64,000 nucleotides of DNA from Deferribacteraceae bacterium UBA6799 (GTDB lineage: Bacteria > Chrysiogenota > Deferribacteres > Deferribacterales > Geovibrionaceae). Below, in pieces: positions 16,947-23,558 of the stretch. Where the stretch lies: positions 147,573-211,572 of the forward strand of contig DKFJ01000007.1 in assembly GCA_002452335.1 (NCBI GenBank), given 5' to 3'. Made by a program: the position numbers and the translations under genes. Numbering within the stretch: position 1 is the stretch's first letter; each line of letters opens with the position of its first letter. Below the pieces are notes generated by a model that was not told the DNA's origin, made no database searches, and saw only the letters and a program-made list of their open reading frames with translations.

Positions 16947-18413
16947 TTAAGGCTTTTTATACATAGAAACAATTTCTTTATGTAGTTTCACAACATTACA
17001 AAAATATTCGTTAACATCTAAAGGATTACCATAAGGGCTTTCATTGGCATTCCTAACCATGCACATCGTACAATACTCTTTTGAATCGCATTTGATACAT
17101 AAAGGAAAGTCATGTTTGCGTAATTCTCTTAAATATTGAACTTTCTTAGAATTATTCCAAATTTCATGTAGATGAGTTTCATACAAATTACCAAGAATAA
17201 AGCTTTGCCAACCAACACATGGATACACCATTCCATTATCTGCTACGCAAAGAGAAGAATCGCAAACAGTACAAACAAAATCATCTGATTTAAACTCTTT
17301 TTTCTTTTCAGCTTCTTTTTCTATTTCTTCTAAATAATTAATATTATTTTTTATTTTATTCTCTAAAACATCTCTAATTTCATTAATAGATAAGCGGCAA
17401 TCTAAATTTTTTAGCACATGATCATATTGTGCTATTATTATGTAATCGTTATTCACATTAACATTATGCTTTTTAGCCCATTTAATAACATCATCATAGC
17501 AATTTTTATTCTGCTTCATTATCGGGCAACTTATTTGCATAGGGATGTTATTTTCAAGCAACTTATATATTGCATCAATTGTTTTTTCATAACTTCCTTT
17601 AACTTGAGTTATTTGGTCATGAATATCTGCATTCATTGAGTAAAGTGAAACTTGAACACTTAAAAGGGAGTACCCCTTCATTTCTTCTAATATTTCGTCA
17701 TTGACCAATGTTAAATTGCTAAGAATGTTTACTGAAAAATTATATTCTTTAATTTTCCTCAAGAAATCACAAAAATCATTGTGTAACATAGGCTCACCAC
17801 CACTTAGCGTTAAGTGTAATAGCCTCATGTCTTTACATTGATCTAAAATATTATAAAAAAGATTTGAATCTATCCAGCTTATCTTGTTCTCATGTGGAAT
17901 ATAACAATGGATACACTTTTCATTACATATGCTATTAATTTCTATATGTAAACTTGTCAGCTGCGGCTTACCATTAAAATGCTCAGTTAAAAAATCCTTT
18001 GTAGTTTTACTTTGACGTGAAATAAAGGGAGAAGAGTTTTGTTTTATATTAATTTGTTCAGATTTTTTATACGAAAATTTCGTATCTTTGTCTTCACACT
18101 CCTGAATTGTCTTACCTGATACTATAAAACCACCTTGTTCAAGTATGAAGTAAAAATCTTTTGCATCTTTTTCAATCGTTGTTATGTCAGCATCAGTGAA
18201 TATATTACTTATTTCTTTTACAAGTTCATTGAAATTCTGTGGTTTATTATCTAAAACTGAAAAAAATACAGACCCACTTTCAGACAATATTTTATCACCG
18301 ATGTAATTTTCATTATCATCGATTTTTACATATCCATAATTACGATTATCTGTTATATATCCAAAAGAATCATAGTTTCTAAATATAACGTAAGATTTTC
18401 TCTTCAAAAACAT
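16947..18413 (-). CDS. Radical SAM/SPASM peptide maturase with PqqD-like N-domain
   Basis: 488 residues from the second of two close ATGs (18413), which has AAGG at 8-nt spacing. Residues 1-95 look like a PqqD-type RiPP recognition element (Leu/acidic helices ending LEQGGFIV). The radical SAM core starts with CNEKCIHC near residue 163 and has LTLSGGEPML. The C-terminal SPASM domain carries many cysteines: CTVCDSSLC, YPCVGW, CIKCDSKEYCTMC and a final Cys. This domain order is typical of sactipeptide, ranthipeptide or thioether-forming maturases. It is directly preceded by a 36-codon gene encoding the likely substrate. The region is distinctly AT-rich and next to an IS3 remnant, suggesting transfer. 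Maturase role is well supported; the chemistry is not determined. Confidence 0.85.
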   Translation of the reverse strand: MFLKRKSYVIFRNYDSFGYITDNRNYGYVKIDDNENYIGDKILSESGSVFFSVLDNKPQNFNELVKEISNIFTDADITTIEKDAKDFYFILEQGGFIVSGKTIQECEDKDTKFSYKKSEQINIKQNSSPFISRQSKTTKDFLTEHFNGKPQLTSLHIEINSICNEKCIHCYIPHENKISWIDSNLFYNILDQCKDMRLLHLTLSGGEPMLHNDFCDFLRKIKEYNFSVNILSNLTLVNDEILEEMKGYSLLSVQVSLYSMNADIHDQITQVKGSYEKTIDAIYKLLENNIPMQISCPIMKQNKNCYDDVIKWAKKHNVNVNNDYIIIAQYDHVLKNLDCRLSINEIRDVLENKIKNNINYLEEIEKEAEKKKEFKSDDFVCTVCDSSLCVADNGMVYPCVGWQSFILGNLYETHLHEIWNNSKKVQYLRELRKHDFPLCIKCDSKEYCTMCMVRNANESPYGNPLDVNEYFCNVVKLHKEIVSMYKKP

Positions 18414-18441
18414 AATCATTACCTTGTTATACTTGGTTATA

Positions 18442-18462
18442 ATCCCCGGCCAAGCCGGGGAT
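18442..18462 (-). promoter_or_regulatory. GC-rich hairpin between RiPP precursor and maturase genes
   Basis: ATCCCCGGC and GCCGGGGAT form a perfect 9-bp stem with a 3-nt loop, 11 nt after the precursor stop and about 29 nt before the maturase start. There is no U-tract on the minus strand, so it is more likely an mRNA-stabilising or attenuating element raising precursor over enzyme. Inferred. Confidence 0.6.
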
Positions 18463-18472
18463 ATTCTTTCTC

Positions 18473-18583
18473 TTAACTTCCACCAGGGCCTGGCGGATTA
18501 CACGGTCTTCCACTAGGCTTAGAGTTACATTTTGCCATCTGCTCTGTGCCTTCTGCCACAATAACAGGTTTTTTGTAAACCAT
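18473..18583 (-). CDS. Putative RiPP precursor peptide, 36 residues
   Basis: A short gene read directly from the minus strand: AAGGAGG at 18591-18597, 7-nt spacing, ATG at 18581-18583, TAA at 18473-18475. The peptide begins MVYKKPVIVAEGTEQMA and ends KCNSKPSGRPCNPPGPGGS. The first half is leader-like with acidic and hydrophobic residues. The second half is core-like, Gly/Pro/Ser/Asn rich with two cysteines (19 and 28). It lies immediately upstream of the radical SAM/SPASM maturase on the same strand. I do not recognise the exact precursor family. No peptidase or exporter is adjacent. Strong ribosome site and gene order make it a convincing gene; product structure unknown. Confidence 0.78.
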   Translation of the reverse strand: MVYKKPVIVAEGTEQMAKCNSKPSGRPCNPPGPGGS

Positions 18584-18837
18584 AAGCTAACCTCCTTATT
18601 AATTTTAACAACAATGGGAACAATTAGTTTACATGAACAAAATCAACTAAAATCTATAATATGCGTGTGCATTTAACATTTTTGTTTTACATAGTTAAAT
18701 ATTATCATAGAGGCACTACTTATGCAATTCGTATATTGCACAATATTGCAACATTATCATTATAAAAGCAGAATTGATTCACATATAAAACCCATTGTAA
18801 GGCTCCCTTTATTATTGCCAAACTAGCATAGAGTTTT

Positions 18838-19244
18838 TTACATTATTTCCGCATGTTCCATCGGTGTCAGTTGTTCAAAGATTCATGTGATCTTTCATTG
18901 TTGTATTCGTCAATCCATGCCCCAGTTTTTGCTCTCACATCTGACAAACTATCAAACACATAGAAATCCAGAATCTCATTACGATAAGTTCTGTTGAACC
19001 TTTCGATGTACGAATTCTGGAATGGCTTGCCTAGCTGTATAAACTCAAGTTCAACATCATGCTCTTCAGACCATTCAAGCAGATAAAAATATCCGGATTC
19101 ATAGTCTGAAAGGAAGTGATGAACCCGACCTGTTTTATACCCCATAACTCGCTTCGATCTGGAGTTGGGAGATTTCACATCCCTTACGGTGAGAGCAGGA
19201 GTATATTCATTCAACTTTGGTTGACCGAATGACAAGTCAGGCAT
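18838..19244 (-). pseudogene. IS3-type transposase remnant (C-terminal integrase part)
   Basis: About 135 codons remain of an IS3-family OrfB. GKPFQNSYIERFNRTYRNEI is the typical GKPxxNxxIERFN block with the last catalytic Glu, followed by WIDEYNNERSHESLNN. The frame then stops at TGA; a one-base shift restores LTPMEHAEIM, the usual ending, stopping at 18838. The upstream catalytic Asp regions and OrfA are missing. It is thus a truncated, frameshifted relic, marking past insertion beside the RiPP genes. Confidence 0.85.
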
Positions 19245-19300
19245 ATATTTACCTATGTTTCTTTAAATTATAACAGGCAAATAGTGAGTATCAAACAAAT

Positions 19301-19360
19301 TTTAAAAGTATTGAACTCAATTTAAAAGTATTAGACTTTTTATAAAAGTATTGAACTTTA
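19301..19360. repeat. Three 20-bp tandem repeats
   Basis: Units TTTAAAAGTATTGAACTCAA, TTTAAAAGTATTAGACTTTT and TATAAAAGTATTGAACTTTA are head-to-tail with exact 20-bp spacing; a weaker fourth follows. Twenty bp is two helical turns, so a protein would bind on one face. They lie between the transposase remnant and the desulforedoxin-like gene and could be IS end-binding sites or an operator/promoter region. Confidence 0.8.
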
Positions 19361-19398
19361 ATTTAAAGATACAACACAAACACTTTCCGGAGGATGAA

Positions 19399-19515
19399 AT
19401 GGCGACAAAAAAAGGCGAAGTATATGTTTGTTCAGTATGCAAAGCGGTAGTAAAGGTTGAGAACGGCGGCAGCGGCGCTCTGATGTGCTGTATGGTAAAA
19501 ATGACAAAAATGTAA
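19399..19515 (+). CDS. Desulforedoxin-like small iron protein
   Basis: 38 residues, read directly: GGAGG 5 nt before ATG at 19399, TAA at 19513. The sequence GEVYVCSVCKAVVKVENGG then MCCMVKM carries CxxC (11, 14) and CC (30, 31). This is the FeS4 pattern of desulforedoxin and of the N-domain of desulfoferrodoxin, and the length matches the roughly 36-residue desulforedoxin. Usually a small redox carrier in superoxide and peroxide defence of anaerobes, consistent with rubrerythrin 1.6 kb away. Standalone, ended by a clear terminator. Confidence 0.85.
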   Translation: MATKKGEVYVCSVCKAVVKVENGGSGALMCCMVKMTKM

Positions 19516-19517
19516 TA

Positions 19518-19552
19518 AAAAAAGGCGGATAAATTGTCCGCCTTTTGTTTTT
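19518..19552. terminator. Bidirectional terminator
   Basis: AAAGGCGGA / TCCGCCTTT hairpin flanked by A-run and T-run, shared by the desulforedoxin-like gene and the convergent chemoreceptor gene. Confidence 0.88.
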
Positions 19553-21011
19553 ATTTTGATAATTTCTCTATCATGCGGTTCATCACCACGTTAAATTCCG
19601 TGACGGCGGAACTGAAATTCCTCAGTTTGCCCAGCATGTCCGGATCGCCTTTTCTGACAGCATCCACCACTATATCAGCGTATTTATGCGCCATTTTGTG
19701 CGGTTCTTCTATGGCTCTGTAGTCAGGGTCGTTTCTGAATTTCTCCTGATACTCTTTGCTGTAATATACTTTTCCGAACATACAGTTAGCGTGGTCGGGT
19801 ATCTTCATGTCAGTTTTTTTATTAATAACGGCAATCTGCATAGCTCTCAGCACGTTGGCGTGGGCTATTTTCGCTCTGACGAACATTGCTGCGCTGTCGC
19901 CCTTCTTATACGGGGAAACAGACGTCTCTACTGTATTCACCGCATTCATCAGACCGTTGATGGAATCGGTTAGAGTATAGCTCTGTGCGTCCAGAACATG
20001 CGAATCATAGGCGAGATTGTCTATGTTTTCCATTATCATGTTGGATGAATCTATCTGCTGGCTCAGCGCCGCGGATATATTGTTGATCTGTGCGCTGATA
20101 AATTTCAGCTCGTCAGCCACTTTATGAAAACTGCTTCCAGCCTCGCTGTTCATCTCAAGCTGGCTGATAACTGCCTCGGATGTCTTTCTGGACATTTCCG
20201 CAGCGTCTCTGATGCTTCCTGTGATGCCTTTCACCACAGAGTCTATCTCCTCTGTAGCGTGTTTGGTTCTCTCCGCCAGCTTCCGCACCTCATCCGCCAC
20301 AACAGCGAATCCACGTCCCGCTTCGCCGGCTCTTGCCGCCTCGATAGCGGCGTTAAGCGAAAGCATGTTTGTCTGATCAGAAAGATCGTTAATAACCTTA
20401 AGAACATCGTTGATCTTAGAGGCGTCTTTTTCCAGAAGCTGCATGTTGTCCGCCAGCATATTCATGGTTTCGCCCATGATCTCTGACTTACCGCCTGTCT
20501 CCTCGAAACGCTGAGCGCCTATATTTGCTATATCCACGGAAGATTCCGCTTTGGCCACTGTTTCGTTCACTATCTCAGATATCTCGTTGATGGCGCTGGC
20601 CAGCTCGTGTCCGGACGAAGCCACCTGAGACGACACAAATCCGCTGTGCTCGGCTATCTTCTTTATCTCCGCTATCTGGTTAATCAGAGGTATAGCTGCA
20701 TCAGCCACAGACGATATGCCCGTGTATGACTGAGTCATATTTTTTTCGATGCCTTTCAGATAGGCGATAACATTATCAGGAAGAACGCACTGGTCTATCA
20801 GAGCATATTCTCCAGTCTCCAGAAAGGTTTTGAATTCGTCCTTAACCGATGAAACCTCCTGCTTCATGGAAATGTAGCTCAGCCATATAACAGCGGTCAC
20901 CACGACAAGCGTAACTATGATGACATATAAAGGAATTTTGCTGAAAAGGATAACTAAAGCCAGAATAATAAGAAGAGCGCTCTGTACAGCCATATTCATT
21001 TTGCCGGACAT
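19551..21011 (-). CDS. Methyl-accepting chemotaxis protein with CZB domain
   Basis: 486 residues. Two close N-terminal hydrophobic segments (about 8-45) anchor it with almost no periplasmic loop. A cytoplasmic signalling domain (about 110-350) has the hairpin-tip sequence VVADEVRKLAERT preceded by LNAAIEAARAGEAGRGFA, the CheA/CheW-binding site. The last about 120 residues are a chemoreceptor zinc-binding (CZB) domain with HANCMFGKVYY, the His/Cys part of the Zn site. CZB receptors sense intracellular zinc or its oxidation by hypochlorous acid, so the input is likely cytoplasmic. No other che genes are nearby. Confidence 0.92.
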   Translation of the reverse strand: MSGKMNMAVQSALLIILALVILFSKIPLYVIIVTLVVVTAVIWLSYISMKQEVSSVKDEFKTFLETGEYALIDQCVLPDNVIAYLKGIEKNMTQSYTGISSVADAAIPLINQIAEIKKIAEHSGFVSSQVASSGHELASAINEISEIVNETVAKAESSVDIANIGAQRFEETGGKSEIMGETMNMLADNMQLLEKDASKINDVLKVINDLSDQTNMLSLNAAIEAARAGEAGRGFAVVADEVRKLAERTKHATEEIDSVVKGITGSIRDAAEMSRKTSEAVISQLEMNSEAGSSFHKVADELKFISAQINNISAALSQQIDSSNMIMENIDNLAYDSHVLDAQSYTLTDSINGLMNAVNTVETSVSPYKKGDSAAMFVRAKIAHANVLRAMQIAVINKKTDMKIPDHANCMFGKVYYSKEYQEKFRNDPDYRAIEEPHKMAHKYADIVVDAVRKGDPDMLGKLRNFSSAVTEFNVVMNRMIEKLSK

Positions 21012-21112
21012 ACTTCTAACCCCAAAATAAGATTTGACCTTATGTTAATAAAATTATCCCATAATCACAACTGTAATTTAAAGATATGTAAAAGAAATAA
21101 ACAAGAATATCA

Positions 21113-21145
21113 TTATAAATAAAAAAAGGCGGGTCGAAGACCCGC
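21113..21145 (-). terminator. Terminator of the rubrerythrin gene
   Basis: GGCGGGTC / GACCCGCC stem with a 3-nt loop and, on the minus strand, a following U-run. Confidence 0.85.
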
Positions 21146-21155
21146 CGTATTCAGA

Positions 21156-21752
21156 TTAGTAGTTAACAACCAGCAGTTCGAAATGCTCCTGTTTGTGAGC
21201 GCAGGCGGGGCATACCGCGGGCGACTCCAGACCTTCGTGCACATGTCCGCAGACAAGACATTTCCATGCCACTGTAGCGGGTTTTTTGAAAACAAGCCCG
21301 TTGGCCACGTTCTCAGCGAGTTTTCTGTATCTGGCTTCGTGATGGGCTTCGATAGCACCTATTTTAGTAAAGAGAGCCTCAACCTGAGGATACCCCTCTT
21401 CTTTTGCGATTTTAGCAAATGTGGGGTAAAGAATCTCCCACTCTTCATGCTCGCCGTCAGCGGCGAATTTCAGGTTATCCACTGTCTGGGCGAAACCAAC
21501 GGGATAGTCAGCGTTTACATTGACCATCATAGGGATCTCTGCGCCGAGGATATCGTTAGCATACTGAAAAAAACGTTTGGCGTGTATTCTTTCGTTATCC
21601 GCTGTTTCAAGAAATATGTTCTCTATCTGGCGAAAGCCTTCTTTACGGGCCTGAGCAGCATAGAATGTGTACCTGTTGCGGGCCTGAGATTCTCCGGCGA
21701 AAGCCTTCATAAGGTTTTGAAGTGTTTCTGAGTCTTTAAATGATTTTGACAT
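21156..21752 (-). CDS. rbr: Rubrerythrin
   Basis: 198 residues from ATG at 21752 (AGGAGG upstream; a 13-codon longer frame has none). Non-haem di-iron peroxidase reducing H2O2 in the anaerobe cytoplasm. The ferritin-like part has AFAGESQARNRY, FLETADNERIHAKRF, GEHEEW and EAHHEARY supplying the di-iron ligands. The C-terminal rubredoxin-like domain has CLVCG and CPAC for the Fe(Cys)4 site. Full length. Own promoter and terminator make it monocistronic. Confidence 0.96.
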   Translation of the reverse strand: MSKSFKDSETLQNLMKAFAGESQARNRYTFYAAQARKEGFRQIENIFLETADNERIHAKRFFQYANDILGAEIPMMVNVNADYPVGFAQTVDNLKFAADGEHEEWEILYPTFAKIAKEEGYPQVEALFTKIGAIEAHHEARYRKLAENVANGLVFKKPATVAWKCLVCGHVHEGLESPAVCPACAHKQEHFELLVVNY

Positions 21753-21782
21753 TATTGCCTCCTGATGTTTTATTATCGGTAT

Positions 21783-21810
21783 ATCATACACACATTTATA
21801 AAAATAGCAA
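21783..21810 (-). promoter_or_regulatory. Putative sigma-70 promoter of rbr
   Basis: On the minus strand TTGCTA and TATGAT are 16 nt apart, with the -10 about 30 nt before the start codon. No clear PerR box seen. Confidence 0.45.
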
Positions 21811-21870
21811 CATTTTTCTTTTAATAATTTTTATCGAATACTTAGCAGGAGAATTGATTACATATTGATT

Positions 21871-23388
21871 TTAAGACTTCTTTCTCAATACCGCAACAGC
21901 AACAACCTTATCATCCTTATTCATTTTTCTGATAGACACACTGCACGGGATATTCTTATCTGAGAAACTCAATGTCATATCAGCCTCTCTGATCTGATCT
22001 GTCTGGTCGCTGAAGAAGAAATCAGTGAACAGCATCCAGTCGCTTTCGGAAAAGAAATTGTTGAGCGAAACAGATAACAGACTGCTCTTTTCCATCCGCA
22101 GGAGCTCGCATGCGCCGTCGTTCACCTCTATGATACGCCCCATAAAGCCTCTGTCAGCCCCTATAACAACCACAGCGTCCTGAACCATGTCCGCCAGCAG
22201 ACGAAACTTGTTCTCACACTGTTCGCTCTGTCTGACCTCGTGGTAGATTCTTTCGCTGAGCCTCTTGTTCATATCTTTGAGCTGTATTTCATAAAGCTTC
22301 TTCTCTGTGCTGTCCAGAATAACCGAACAGAGTACAGTGCGCCCGTTATAATCTATGGGCGATGAATAGACTTCGACATTTTTTACATTGCCGTCTTTTA
22401 ATCTGTGTATGAAGTTGAAATAGTTCCTCGCTCTGCTCTTGGCGTGCAGCATCTCTTTTTTTATAGCTTCCGGAGGCATTATATTCAGCTGATCTATATG
22501 CATGGACACCAGCTCGTCCTTGGCATATCCGTAAAACTGACATGCGGCGTTGTTTGCTTCAACCACCTTCCCGTTATTATCGTTGTCTATTATCAGCATG
22601 GGAGCAGAATGTCCGAAAAACATCTCTCGGAATTTTTCCTCGGATGTTTCATTATGCTTCTGATCTGAAAAAAGATCCGTAATATCTGTGAGCACGGTAA
22701 TAAACTCATCAGGTGCTCCTCCGGTGCTGACTACATCCGCTATGAACGAATGAACGTCGCCTGTCTGTGCGCTTGTGATGCACACTCTTTTCTCGTATCC
22801 TTTCAGCAGACCGGAAGAGATAAGCTCTTTCCACTCCGGATTATTTTTCAGCGTCAGCTCATCTGCCTCTTCGAAAAAGGAGCAGAGGCATCTGCCCGAT
22901 CTCTGCAATTCCTCCATAGATTTGTATCCGAGAAATTTCAGCGCAGGATTGTTCGCGAAGAAAATGGAAGAATGGTTATGTATGAAGACCATGCCTTGAA
23001 CTTTATTTATAAGGACATCCAGACTGCTTTTAAATGCTCTCAGCCCTTTTACATTTTTAAAGATGCTGCTGTTAGAGCTGCCGTCAACTCCGGCTGGAAC
23101 GGCGCAGAACAGGAAAGATGAATCTCCCCTGGCGTAAAGCCTGATGTTGTATATCTGTTTTTTACCTTTCACGTTCAGAAGAGTATTATATGAGCGCAGA
23201 TCCGATCTCCCCTCAATAACAGAAGAGAAATCAGGAATGGACGAGGCATAGAAACTGCCCGGAAAGATCTTGTCAGCATTAATAAAAGTCTTTTCAAACT
23301 GGATGTTGCCCGCTATGACATTAAGCGACTGATCCGTGACGGCGGCAGGAATCTTTATCTTATCCAGCATTTCAAGATATTCTTTCAT
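21871..23388 (-). CDS. Multi-PAS sensor protein without an output domain
   Basis: 505 residues, soluble. At least three PAS modules can be traced: about 110-225 (FFANNPALKFLGYKSMEEL), 245-365 (VVEANNAACQFYGYAKDEL, ending SVILDSTEKKLYEIQLKDM), and 390-505 (IIEVNDGACELLRMEKSSL). A less certain one lies at 1-100. There is no His-kinase, GGDEF, EAL or HTH after the last PAS, so the protein ends in a sensor domain. It may act by binding another signalling protein. It is followed across a divergent 170-bp gap by the c-di-GMP gene, a plausible partner. Function otherwise unknown. Confidence 0.75.
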   Translation of the reverse strand: MKEYLEMLDKIKIPAAVTDQSLNVIAGNIQFEKTFINADKIFPGSFYASSIPDFSSVIEGRSDLRSYNTLLNVKGKKQIYNIRLYARGDSSFLFCAVPAGVDGSSNSSIFKNVKGLRAFKSSLDVLINKVQGMVFIHNHSSIFFANNPALKFLGYKSMEELQRSGRCLCSFFEEADELTLKNNPEWKELISSGLLKGYEKRVCITSAQTGDVHSFIADVVSTGGAPDEFITVLTDITDLFSDQKHNETSEEKFREMFFGHSAPMLIIDNDNNGKVVEANNAACQFYGYAKDELVSMHIDQLNIMPPEAIKKEMLHAKSRARNYFNFIHRLKDGNVKNVEVYSSPIDYNGRTVLCSVILDSTEKKLYEIQLKDMNKRLSERIYHEVRQSEQCENKFRLLADMVQDAVVVIGADRGFMGRIIEVNDGACELLRMEKSSLLSVSLNNFFSESDWMLFTDFFFSDQTDQIREADMTLSFSDKNIPCSVSIRKMNKDDKVVAVAVLRKKS

Positions 23389-23558
23389 TGAGCACCTCGC
23401 AATAATAAAGCCGACAAAAAATACCCATATTGAATTTATACTCGTTTTATATAATTTAACACCATTAATAATAAAGACAATACAATGTTTTGTTGTTTAT
23501 TATAATAACAAATTAGAATATAATAAAACGTAAGGTAAACTATCATATCTGGTGGGTA

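Noticed and set aside
16947..18413. PQQ biosynthesis (PqqE/PqqD) as the role of the maturase
   Set aside because: No PqqA-like Glu/Tyr precursor and no pqqB/C; the adjacent peptide has two Cys and a Gly/Pro-rich tail instead.
18720..18824. 34-codon plus-strand frame near the RiPP precursor, as a second precursor
   Set aside because: Opposite strand to the maturase, weak ribosome site, no leader/core pattern, AT-rich chance sequence.
19301..19360. Possible CRISPR-like array
   Set aside because: Units are 20 bp head-to-tail with no spacers and no cas genes in the window.
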